A stretch of 6,985 nucleotides of DNA from Candidatus Woesearchaeota archaeon (lineage in GTDB: Archaea; Nanobdellota; Nanobdellia; Woesearchaeales; GW2011-AR4), in contig DUHN01000078.1 in the NCBI GenBank assembly GCA_013330825.1, positions 23,119 through 30,103 of the forward strand, read 5' to 3'. This document shows, piece by piece, positions 1 through 5,572 of this stretch. The notes under the pieces were generated by a model. The model had not been told where the DNA came from and did not search any database. It worked only from the letters and a program-made list of their open reading frames with translations. The stretch's first letter is position 1, and each line of letters opens with the position of its first letter. Both the position numbers and the translations under genes were made by a program.

Positions 1-11
1 TTTTCTTTCCA

Positions 12-33
12 AGAAAAAAGAAAACATTAAATA
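12..33 (+). promoter_or_regulatory. Archaeal promoter for the Cys-rich secreted protein gene
   Basis: A TATA-like box TTAAATA (27-33) follows an A-rich, purine-rich stretch (12-24) that could act as the BRE. Counting about 26 bp from the box centre places the transcript start near 56, just before the Shine-Dalgarno motif at 60 and the ATG at 69. This spacing also argues against the upstream in-frame ATG at 42, which would lie before the transcript start. Confidence 0.6.
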
Positions 34-59
34 CTCTTATCATGGGGAACAAAGCATTA

Positions 60-67
60 GAGGTGAT
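60..67 (+). promoter_or_regulatory. Shine-Dalgarno motif deciding the start at 69
   Basis: GAGGTGAT is an excellent match to the archaeal anti-Shine-Dalgarno. Its GAGG core is 5 nt before the ATG at 69. It selects that ATG, and the resulting protein begins directly with a classical signal peptide (MIKK followed by a hydrophobic core). The ATG at 42 has no such motif. Confidence 0.75.
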
Positions 68-68
68 T

Positions 69-2564
69 ATGATAAAAAAGGCCATCTGCATTCTCACCAT
101 TTTCGTTCTCGTCTACAGCAGCGCTGCGCTCGCCCAATACGGCAATGGGCAATATCCTGAAAGCAGCGGCAGTTCTGGCGGACCGGGCGGCTCTTCAGGG
201 CTCGGGGGATATCCTGGAAGCAGCCCATACGAAGGGTATTCCGGGGGGCCGGGCATGATGGATGGAGGCTCCGGGGCGGTCGCCTATCCTTATCCAGGGG
301 ATGGATACGGCGGCATGCAGAATCCCGGGCGCAACTCTGAATTCTCCTACGAGCGCGAGGGCTTTGATGACCGCATGGACTATGGCCCCTCCTACGGAGG
401 CTACTCCAAGGAGCACATGGTCTTCGGGATGGTGTTCCAGCATATTGGCGATGACATCGATCCGCGGAGCGTCAAGGACTACTGCGACAATCCTGAAGGC
501 ATGGCAGACATCGTCATCGCCAAATTAAAGGAAAAGGTCGGCGACCTCCAGAGCATCTGCGCCAAGGCGGGGGCAGAGGAGACCAAATGCGGCGAGATGG
601 TGAAAGAAGGCTGCATGCGCATGGGCCAGTTCTTTCCTCCCGAGGGCAGGGAGATGGACGACATGATGAGGGCGGAGATGGCCGCGAACGCCTGCCCGCC
701 GAACAAGGACGCCCTTGAGAAGGCATGCAAGGCGCGCATCGCTGACCAGCTCAGGGACCACAAGGAAAAATCAGAAGAGAGATGCAAGTGGATGATGGAG
801 GCGGAAGGCAAGAGGATGCTCGCGGACTGCGAGCGCGCCAGGCAAAACCAGGACTGCGACAAGGACAGGTTCATGGAGCGCTGCAGAGGAGTTCCTTCCC
901 AGGGCAGCTCAGGAGAGGGCTCGTGGAATTACCAGCAATGCCCGCAGCGCCCTTCCCCCGTCTGCTCCTCCAACCAGGTGCTGCAGAAGAAAGTGGACAG
1001 CAATGGCTGTGCGGAGTACTATTGCGAAGGCGCTGCCTGCCCGGACAGGCCGGTGCCGGCCTGCGGCTCCGGCCAAGCGCTTCAGAAAAAAGCAGATAGC
1101 AATGGATGCGTGGACTATTATTGCGAGGGCATTTCCTGCCCTGCCGATACATACCAATGCCCTGACGGCACTTCGATGAGGAGGAACCCCGCGAACAACT
1201 GCAATTTCGACCCCTGCCCGGCGCCAAGATGCCCGGAGCCTGTGGAGCCGACCTGCGACGCGAATTCCCATGTGGCCAAGAAAGACGACAATGGATGCGC
1301 CTATTACTATTGCGAGCCGAATGCCGATGCCGATGGCACGGCGATAACCGGCAATGTCGTTGAAGGCGAGTGCCCGCGCTCAGAGACCCCCCAATGCGGG
1401 CCGAACTCCTACGTACAGAAACGGGTGGACGACAAGGGATGCGTGTTCTATTACTGCGAGGCGTCCGGGAGCGGGTGGCAGGCACCCGTGGCAGGCTCTT
1501 CCGGCTACGGGAACAGCGCCGAGCAGTGCGAGCGCCAATGGGAAAGCCAGAAAGGCACATGCGAACGCCTGGAGAAAGGATGCGGCACGGATGCCCTCCT
1601 CAAGCAGTGCCTGGAGCAGAACGTGCGCGGCATGGAGCAGCAAGCCGCGCAGATGGAAAAGATGTGCGCAGAGGAGCTCACCTACCGGCTGAAGCACATC
1701 GAAGGGAGATGCAGCAGGATGGGGGAAGAGCAGCAGCGGTGTCTGGAGTACGGCACCAAGAGATGCGGGGAGATGAAAGGGATGGCGGAGCAGTGCCGCA
1801 GCTCGCTCACCGAAGAGAACCTCCGGAAATTCGTCATTGAGGAGACGAGGAAGCGGTGCAAGTTCTCCGGGCTCATCGGGGACAGGGAAGACATCGGGAA
1901 GGCGGATAAGGTGGAGATACTCCTCGCTGTCCTGAACAGCGCCACGGAAGAGGACATGGAGAAGCTCGGCCTGTTCGTGGAGAACCTCCAGGAGCAGCTC
2001 AAGCTCGAGGAGACGACGGTCTATAAGGGAGTGATCAGCCCAAAGAGCTTCGGCGACATCAGGACGTTCCCCTTCGTCGTGAATGCCAAGATCAGCGCGG
2101 TGAAAAGCTCCAACCGTTCCGAAGAGGCGAAACAGGGGATTCTCTCGGGGAGCAGGGCAGAGGAGGCGGCAGGGAAGCTCGCCTCATTGCGGGACTCCGA
2201 CGTGCCGGATGAATACCTCTATCTCATCGAGGACAAGGCGAGCGACATCCTGAATGTGTCTGATAACCTCAAGGAGCTGGAAGGGAAGGAGAATGAAAAG
2301 GGCTTTGGCTACAAGTTCAGGCTCCTCTTCGGATTGGCAAAGGAGGCTGAGGGACGGGAAATCACCCAACTGGAAGAGAGCAAGAAAAAGCTGGAGGCCT
2401 CCATCGAAGCCCTGACGACCCTCGCGGATGAGGTGCCCAGCGACGTGGCCAAGGCCGTGCTTACGGAGCAGATCGGGAACCTGAAGCAGCAGCTGGCGGA
2501 CATCGAGGCCCTTATCGAAGCCAAGCAGAAGAAGGCAAGTGGATTGTTCGGCATCTTCGGATAA
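69..2564 (+). CDS. Large secreted Cys-rich modular protein with C-terminal coiled coil
   Basis: Function not recognised; probably a secreted or surface-attached structural or adhesive protein (831 residues). Residues 1-22 form a signal peptide (MIKK, hydrophobic core, predicted cleavage after ALA). Residues 23-112 are Gly/Ser/Tyr/Pro-rich and probably disordered. Residues 139-272 are charged, helical and Cys-rich. Residues 291-463 hold five small Cys modules; four share the pattern CP-x6-C, then about 10-11 residues including Lys-Lys or Lys-Arg, D-x-x-G-C, and xYYC. Residues 487-597 form a second helical Cys-rich region whose C-x9-C-x7-C spacing matches the first. Residues 598-831 are Cys-free and helical, with a strong coiled coil near 764-822, ending GLFGIFG. 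No C-terminal membrane anchor is visible, so it is either released or held by partners. The many Cys residues in an exported protein imply disulfides (inference). The start is set by the SD at 60-67. It appears monocistronic: the next gene has its own TATA box. Confidence 0.85.
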   Translation: MIKKAICILTIFVLVYSSAALAQYGNGQYPESSGSSGGPGGSSGLGGYPGSSPYEGYSGGPGMMDGGSGAVAYPYPGDGYGGMQNPGRNSEFSYEREGFDDRMDYGPSYGGYSKEHMVFGMVFQHIGDDIDPRSVKDYCDNPEGMADIVIAKLKEKVGDLQSICAKAGAEETKCGEMVKEGCMRMGQFFPPEGREMDDMMRAEMAANACPPNKDALEKACKARIADQLRDHKEKSEERCKWMMEAEGKRMLADCERARQNQDCDKDRFMERCRGVPSQGSSGEGSWNYQQCPQRPSPVCSSNQVLQKKVDSNGCAEYYCEGAACPDRPVPACGSGQALQKKADSNGCVDYYCEGISCPADTYQCPDGTSMRRNPANNCNFDPCPAPRCPEPVEPTCDANSHVAKKDDNGCAYYYCEPNADADGTAITGNVVEGECPRSETPQCGPNSYVQKRVDDKGCVFYYCEASGSGWQAPVAGSSGYGNSAEQCERQWESQKGTCERLEKGCGTDALLKQCLEQNVRGMEQQAAQMEKMCAEELTYRLKHIEGRCSRMGEEQQRCLEYGTKRCGEMKGMAEQCRSSLTEENLRKFVIEETRKRCKFSGLIGDREDIGKADKVEILLAVLNSATEEDMEKLGLFVENLQEQLKLEETTVYKGVISPKSFGDIRTFPFVVNAKISAVKSSNRSEEAKQGILSGSRAEEAAGKLASLRDSDVPDEYLYLIEDKASDILNVSDNLKELEGKENEKGFGYKFRLLFGLAKEAEGREITQLEESKKKLEASIEALTTLADEVPSDVAKAVLTEQIGNLKQQLADIEALIEAKQKKASGLFGIFG
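939..1457 (+). repeat. Five Cys-rich protein modules, four of one type and one divergent
   Basis: Module positions in nucleotides are 939-1025, 1038-1124, 1137-1217, 1230-1313 and 1371-1457, corresponding to residues 291-319, 324-352, 357-383, 388-415 and 435-463. Modules 1, 2, 4 and 5 are 28-29 residues with Cys at the same places: CP at the start, a second Cys at position 9, a Gly-Cys pair near position 24, and a final YYC. Module 3 differs (CPDGT, then R-x-x-P, NNC and FDPC). A 19-residue linker containing ITGNVV separates modules 4 and 5. The modules suggest small disulfide-stabilised units. The DNA has diverged, so the duplication is not recent. Confidence 0.85.
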
Positions 2565-2613
2565 TGCCTGCTGCTCCTCGGTGTTGTATCCATTCTTCAC
2601 TCATAACAAAACA

Positions 2614-2621
2614 TTATATAA
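2614..2621 (+). promoter_or_regulatory. TATA box for the DUF5752-like gene
   Basis: TTATATAA is preceded by the A-rich stretch AACAAAACA, a possible BRE. The expected transcript start is near 2644. That leaves a leader of about 43 nt to the GTG at 2687, with the Shine-Dalgarno motif inside it. Confidence 0.6.
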
Positions 2622-2676
2622 TGACCTTCTACAGGAAGGGATAGACATAGTTGCTGGAATGGCCTGTCGAGGAAAA

Positions 2677-2682
2677 GAGGTG
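2677..2682 (+). promoter_or_regulatory. Shine-Dalgarno motif deciding the GTG start at 2687
   Basis: GAGGTG lies 4 nt before the GTG at 2687. The alternative TTG at 2651 has no comparable motif, would lie only about 7 nt into the transcript, and would add 12 residues (beginning with LEWPVEEKR after the start) that are not part of the recognisable domain. Confidence 0.65.
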
Positions 2683-2686
2683 TAGC

Positions 2687-3355
2687 GTGGGAGAAAATAT
2701 TCTAAGGAATGCGCCGCAGGAGCAGTGCTTCCGCCTGGCCAATGGCCGCGTCCTGAAGAACCTGCATGAGCTTGCCAACGCCCTCGTGAGCATGGACGAG
2801 AGGACGTTCTCCCACCATGTCACCCCGGCCAGGAACGACTTCTCGAACTGGATTGCGGGCGTCTTCGGGGAAGAGGAGCTGGCAAGGCAGATCCGCGGCT
2901 TGAGGTCGCGCGAGGAGATATCGAGAAAACTGGGCGAAGCGCTCAAGGAAGCCGGAAAGAGGTACCTGGCGCAGAAGATTGAACGGAAAAGGCAGGAGCA
3001 GAAGAAGGTCTATGCCGTGCAGAAAGCGCAGAAGGCTCCTGTGCAGCTCAGCGAAGTCCCTCACGGAGAGCAGAAGAAGGATGCCGCGGAGCAGCCCCCT
3101 GCCCGGCAAGAGGAAGAGCCTGCCAGACAATCGCCAGCCCAAAAGGATGCCGCCATCGGGGAGAAGCTCGAGGCCCTGTTCAGGAAGGTGAACGAGGAGA
3201 AGGGGGGGCCTTCCCCCGGTATCGAAGAGGGGGCAAAGCACCTCGAATGGCTCAAGCACCACCGCTTCTTCTCGGCTGATTTCATCTACGGCTTTCTCGC
3301 GGGGCTTCTCCTGACGGTGATAGGAGTGCTGCTGTACGCGAAGCTGATCGCGTAA
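2687..3355 (+). CDS. DUF5752-like domain protein with C-terminal membrane anchor
   Basis: A 222-residue protein of unknown function. Residues 14-82 resemble DUF5752, a domain of unknown role found in archaea and near sugar-related enzymes (recognised from memory). The matching signs are an F-x-L-x-N-G-x-x-L-x-x-L-x-E-L-A-x-A-L segment, M-D-E-R-T-F-x-x-H, an R-N-D-F-x-x-W-I motif at 49-56, and an E-E-L-A segment at 63-66. Residues 90-160 are a Lys/Gln/Glu/Ala/Pro-rich linker, partly helical and probably extended. Residues 160-172 may form a short helix. A single hydrophobic segment (about 199-219) sits four residues from the C-terminus, as in tail-anchored proteins. No signal peptide is visible, so the DUF5752-like domain should face the cytoplasm (inference). 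The GTG start is chosen for its SD. The gene converges on rimK, leaving only 19 bp between the stops. Confidence 0.8.
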   Translation: MGENILRNAPQEQCFRLANGRVLKNLHELANALVSMDERTFSHHVTPARNDFSNWIAGVFGEEELARQIRGLRSREEISRKLGEALKEAGKRYLAQKIERKRQEQKKVYAVQKAQKAPVQLSEVPHGEQKKDAAEQPPARQEEEPARQSPAQKDAAIGEKLEALFRKVNEEKGGPSPGIEEGAKHLEWLKHHRFFSADFIYGFLAGLLLTVIGVLLYAKLIA

Positions 3356-3374
3356 TGGAACGTAACGGAAAGAA

Positions 3375-4448
3375 CTAGAGCTTCTCTATCGTGATCCTTC
3401 CCTTCTCTATCTTGAGGACGATCTCGTCCGTCTCGGTGAAGCGGGTGATGTCCGTGACGATCTTGGGAAGCAGGATGCGGTCCGCGCGGAAGTTCGGGTG
3501 CACGATGATCTGCTGCGCGAAATCCTCAGAGCCCGCCTGGTCTACCATCTCCGAGGCCTGCTGGCCCTTCCTCTTCGCCTGGAAGCCCTCTGCCTTCTTC
3601 GCGAGATAGGCGGCGATCTTCTCCGCGACATTGACGCCGGTGGTGGAGATGATGCCCTGCAGCCCAGGGGAGACATTGGCCTCGATGACCAACGGCCCTT
3701 TGGGGCCTTCAAGCATGTCCACGGCGCAGATTTCCGCGCCGATGGCCTTCGCCGCGTCAATGGCGACGCGCTTCTGGTAGGTGTCCAGGAGGTGCGCTTT
3801 CCCCGTCCCGCCCATGTGGACGTTCGCGCGGACTTCTCCCCTCGAGGCGACGCGCTTCACCGAGGCAACGACCTCATTGCCCACGACGAATGCCCGTATG
3901 TCCACCCCGCCGGTATCGATGTATTCCTGGATGAGGAACGGCTGCCTGAGCGCGATGAGGGCGTCGAGCATGGAGGATGCGGAGCCATAGGAGTCCGCCA
4001 CCATCACCCCGATGCCCTGCGTGCCGTGCGGGAATTTCATGATGAGAGGGTAATGCACCTCCGTCAGGAGCTTCTTGCCCGCCTTGGCCGAGGAGATGAG
4101 GTAGGTGGCGGGCATGGGGATGTTATACTGCTGCAGCGCGAGATGGGTGAGGATCTTGTCGTGGCCCACGGTGAACGCTTCGGGAGCGATGGGCATGAAG
4201 GATGCCTCCCTGAGAATCTCGGTGATGCTCCTCAGCAGCTGGGCGTAGCGGAACGAGCCCTTGGCATAGATGCAGTCATATTCCGGGAGGGGGTTTCCTT
4301 CGTAGAGCACGCGGCGCTTTCCTTTGTCTCCCAAGCTCACTTCTATCTGCTTCAGGCTGATGGCGTCGACCTGCTCGAAATGCGGCTTCATCGCCTCAAG
4401 AGTCATCTGCGAGCTCCTGCTTCCGAGTGAGATGAGCGCTGCTTTCAT
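3375..4448 (-). CDS. rimK: RimK-family ATP-grasp alpha-L-glutamate ligase with C-terminal extension
   Basis: A 357-residue ATP-grasp ligase that should use ATP to add glutamate (or a similar amino acid) to a carboxylate through an acyl-phosphate. Visible landmarks are an N-terminal pre-ATP-grasp region (1-90) and a D-K start to the ATP-grasp fold at 97-98. The nucleotide-binding strand and Gly-rich loop are at 134-148 (HGTQGIG), the adenine-side motif QEYID at 174-178, and D-I-R at 183-185. The Mg ligands are D244, E256 and N258 in an E-A-N-x-S-P-G-L motif. Family members are usually about 290-300 residues, so residues 290-357 are extra; 324-357 read like an AbrB/MazE-type hairpin. It follows the rimB-like gene by 21 bp on the same strand and is probably co-transcribed. 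No SD is visible before the ATG. MptN and CofF are close relatives of RimK, but nothing here suggests methanogenic cofactors, and the RimB neighbour favours RimK. The target is unknown, because archaea lack bS6. Confidence 0.85.
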   Translation of the reverse strand: MKAALISLGSRSSQMTLEAMKPHFEQVDAISLKQIEVSLGDKGKRRVLYEGNPLPEYDCIYAKGSFRYAQLLRSITEILREASFMPIAPEAFTVGHDKILTHLALQQYNIPMPATYLISSAKAGKKLLTEVHYPLIMKFPHGTQGIGVMVADSYGSASSMLDALIALRQPFLIQEYIDTGGVDIRAFVVGNEVVASVKRVASRGEVRANVHMGGTGKAHLLDTYQKRVAIDAAKAIGAEICAVDMLEGPKGPLVIEANVSPGLQGIISTTGVNVAEKIAAYLAKKAEGFQAKRKGQQASEMVDQAGSEDFAQQIIVHPNFRADRILLPKIVTDITRFTETDEIVLKIEKGRITIEKL

Positions 4449-4469
4449 GGTGGGTGGATAATGGGGGCG

Positions 4470-4826
4470 TTATTTGGAAGGGTCTATCAGGAAGCCGTTC
4501 TTGAGGACATTCTGGCCGATCAGCATGGCATACTTGAGGTGCTTCCTGTCCGCCAGCGTGAATTCTTCCGTTATGGTCTTTCCCGCGAGGATGATGGTGG
4601 CCTCGACCACCGGCCGGAGCATGTTGCCATGCGCGGACTTGACCATCTTCGACTTGATGACCGGGCCGAGATGGAGCTTCCTGGCAAGGTCCATGTCCAT
4701 CGAGCTTTTCGTGGCGCCGGTGTCAATCTTGGCCTCGACAGTTTTCTTCCCGCGGGAGTTCCTGACCTCGACGTTCTCGGAGAGGCCGATGACTACCTTG
4801 CCCTGCAGAACAGCGTAAACCCCCAT
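4470..4826 (-). CDS. rimB: RimB-like retropepsin-fold protein (putative ATP-dependent zinc protease family, PF05618-type)
   Basis: A 118-residue protein of the family historically called ATP-dependent zinc protease (COG4067/PF05618). It is now regarded as retropepsin-like; bacterial RimB partners RimK in glutamate-tail modification. The aspartyl-protease signature appears as D-T-G-A-T-K-S-S at 35-42 after an A-K-I strand, and the second hydrophobic-hydrophobic-Gly motif is M-L-I-G-Q at 101-105. No zinc-binding HExxH is seen, consistent with an aspartic rather than zinc enzyme; a single DTGA per chain implies a dimeric active site (inference). The start at 4826 is chosen because a TATA box (4849-4856) places the transcript start on or beside this ATG, making the message leaderless. 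In-frame sequence upstream to 5021 crosses the inserted element and has no protease-like character. It is first in the operon with rimK. Confidence 0.85.
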   Translation of the reverse strand: MGVYAVLQGKVVIGLSENVEVRNSRGKKTVEAKIDTGATKSSMDMDLARKLHLGPVIKSKMVKSAHGNMLRPVVEATIILAGKTITEEFTLADRKHLKYAMLIGQNVLKNGFLIDPSK

Positions 4827-4848
4827 GGCAGGGGCTTGGCAAAAGAGG

Positions 4849-4862
4849 TTTATAAGGGTTTC
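4849..4862 (-). promoter_or_regulatory. Core promoter (BRE + TATA) of the rimB-rimK operon, probably leaderless
   Basis: Read on the minus strand, GAAACC (4862-4857, BRE-like) is followed by CTTATAAA (4856-4849). Counting about 26 bp from the TATA centre lands at about 4826, the A of the RimB start codon. The left direct repeat of the inserted element (4863-4871) directly abuts the BRE-like hexamer. Confidence 0.65.
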
Positions 4863-4871
4863 TGAGGGGTG
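4863..4871. repeat. Left target-site duplication of the MITE-like element
   Basis: TGAGGGGTG lies immediately outside the left terminal inverted repeat. An identical 9-mer lies immediately outside the right terminal repeat at 5072-5080. Exact flanking duplication at both ends is the mark of transposase-mediated insertion. Confidence 0.8.
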
Positions 4872-5071
4872 GGCTCTGTCCCGAAAGTGGTTACTGGCAT
4901 GAGGTCGAGCCTTAGCGATGCAACAGCAAGGCGTCGTTGGGGGATGCCCCTGCCCGGAAGCAGGCTTCCGGCATCCACTGCATGGACTACAGGGAAACAG
5001 CCCCATCCATGACAGGAGCAAAAGGCGAGAAGCCAGTAACCCGTAGCGAAGCGGAGATTCTGGACAGAGCC
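4872..5071. mobile_element. 200-bp MITE-like element with terminal inverted repeats
   Basis: The ends are GGCTCTGTCC (4872-4881) and its exact complement GGACAGAGCC (5062-5071). The match extends to 13 of 14 positions when the next bases (C/A mismatch, then GAA) are included. Further in, GGTTACTGGC (4889-4898) pairs perfectly with GCCAGTAACC (5032-5041). A 9-bp direct repeat flanks the element exactly. No convincing coding sequence lies inside, so it would be non-autonomous and need a transposase from elsewhere. A GGCT(C/T)TGT-type end with a 9-bp duplication recalls IS5-family (IS903-like) elements; IS6-family ends look similar but normally give 8 bp. The family assignment is a guess, but the element boundaries are directly visible. 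Confidence 0.8.
4909..5015. repeat. Three internal hairpins inside the MITE-like element
   Basis: Three local inverted repeats lie between the inner stems. GCCTT/AAGGC (4909-4913 with 4928-4932) can be extended by GC/GC after one bulged base. CCGGAAG/CTTCCGG (4954-4960 with 4965-4971, CAGG loop) competes with GGATGCC/GGCATCC (4942-4948 with 4970-4976). CATGGA/TCCATG (4981-4986 with 5006-5011) can be extended by CTG/CAG past one bulge, to 5015. With the two outer stems, a transcript could fold like a cloverleaf. Confidence 0.6.
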
Positions 5072-5080
5072 TGAGGGGTG
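5072..5080. repeat. Right target-site duplication of the MITE-like element
   Basis: TGAGGGGTG is identical to 4863-4871 and abuts the right terminal inverted repeat at 5071. It also overlaps the start of a short tandem repeat (GGTGCTGGG). Confidence 0.8.
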
Positions 5081-5095
5081 CTGGGTGGTGCTGGG
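5077..5095. repeat. Short tandem direct repeat
   Basis: GGTGCTGGG occurs at 5077-5085 and again at 5087-5095 (period 10). It borders the right end of the inserted element, upstream of the cupredoxin promoter. It is too short to interpret. It could be a protein-binding site or a simple slippage product. Confidence 0.4.
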
Positions 5096-5130
5096 ATGTG
5101 CCAGTGTGCAGTCAGATGGCCCCGCTGTTA

Positions 5131-5147
5131 AAAAATGTTTATAAATA
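5131..5147 (+). promoter_or_regulatory. BRE/TATA promoter of the cupredoxin operon
   Basis: TTTATAAATA (5138-5147) follows an A-rich BRE-like stretch starting near 5131. The expected transcript start is near 5170, giving a leader of about 22 nt that contains the Shine-Dalgarno motif at 5181. The in-frame ATG at 5135 overlaps this promoter and is therefore not a start. Confidence 0.7.
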
Positions 5148-5180
5148 CCTTCATACCAGGGCTCATGAGAGCATCTTCAA

Positions 5181-5186
5181 GGAGGG
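5181..5186 (+). promoter_or_regulatory. Shine-Dalgarno motif for the cupredoxin gene
   Basis: GGAGGG lies 5 nt before the ATG at 5192. It selects the start that gives a clean lipoprotein signal peptide (MKKT followed by a hydrophobic core). Confidence 0.75.
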
Positions 5187-5191
5187 ATACT

Positions 5192-5572
5192 ATGAAAAAA
5201 ACATTGCTATTGTGCGCCATTATTTTCTCCATGGTCATCAGCGGCTGCGCGACGGAAAATGGGGGCACGCAACAGACAGGAACGCAGCCAGCATCCCCTC
5301 CGTCCGCCGGAGAATCCGAGCTGGCGAAGAACGTGGACATCAGCGGATTCGCGTTCTCCCCTGGGACCATCACAATCCAAAAAGGGACACGCGTGGTATG
5401 GACGAACAAGGATGCGGCGCCCCACTCGGTCATCTCTGACACCGGGAACGAGCTTGCCTCTGATGCGGTCTCCCAGGGAGGGAGCTATGCCCACACCTTC
5501 AATGAGCCGGGGACGCATGAGTACCACTGCGGCGTCCATCCCTCCATGAAAGGGAAGGTCATCGTCGAATGA
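5192..5572 (+). CDS. Cupredoxin (plastocyanin-like) lipoprotein
   Basis: A 126-residue exported type 1 copper protein, probably carrying electrons or copper at the outer face of the membrane. Residues 1-18 form a lipoprotein signal peptide with a lipobox I-S-G-C, so C19 should be lipid-modified or serve as anchor. Residues 20-45 are a Thr/Pro/Ser/Gly-rich tether. Residues 46-126 are the cupredoxin fold, with F-x-P-G-T-I-T-I followed by V-V-W-T-N. All four expected copper ligands are present: H78 in A-P-H-S, and C113, H116 and M119 in Y-H-C-G-V-H-P-S-M. The length is normal for small plastocyanin/amicyanin-like proteins. The stop overlaps the next start by 4 bp (ATGA), so the membrane protein gene downstream is probably translationally coupled. 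No oxidase or other redox partner lies in the window, so the partner is unknown. Confidence 0.92.
   Translation: MKKTLLLCAIIFSMVISGCATENGGTQQTGTQPASPPSAGESELAKNVDISGFAFSPGTITIQKGTRVVWTNKDAAPHSVISDTGNELASDAVSQGGSYAHTFNEPGTHEYHCGVHPSMKGKVIVE

Noticed and set aside
42..68. Upstream ATG extending the Cys-rich protein by 9 residues
   Set aside because: It lies before the predicted transcript start, lacks a Shine-Dalgarno motif, and would put extra residues before a classical signal peptide. The ATG at 69 has an excellent SD.
558..614. Eukaryotic twin CX9C (CHCH) domain in the secreted protein
   Set aside because: Only one CX9C occurs per region, and the next spacing is x7. The CHCH fold needs two matching pairs, so the likeness is superficial.
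939..1457. CRISPR-like or recent tandem DNA repeat
   Set aside because: The periodicity is at protein level only. The nucleotide copies differ throughout and lie in frame within one gene.
871..1560. Long open frame on the minus strand opposite the Cys modules
   Set aside because: It is an antisense shadow of the GC-rich plus-strand gene. Its translation is Arg/Ser-rich with no domain, and no promoter or SD was seen.
3498..4430. 310-residue plus-strand frame opposite rimK
   Set aside because: The opposite strand encodes a complete ATP-grasp enzyme with all catalytic motifs. The plus-strand translation is His/Arg/Asp-rich shadow sequence.
4827..5021. 65-residue N-terminal extension of the RimB-like protein
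   Set aside because: It crosses the TATA box and most of the inserted element, and has no family similarity. Promoter spacing points to the ATG at 4826.
4872..5071. RNase P RNA, SRP RNA or another known structured RNA
   Set aside because: The strong nested stems prompted the idea, but I could not find RNase P conserved regions or the SRP helix 8 motif. The exact flanking duplication fits a mobile insertion better.
5135..5191. Upstream ATG for the cupredoxin
   Set aside because: It overlaps the TATA box and would bury the lipoprotein signal peptide inside the protein.
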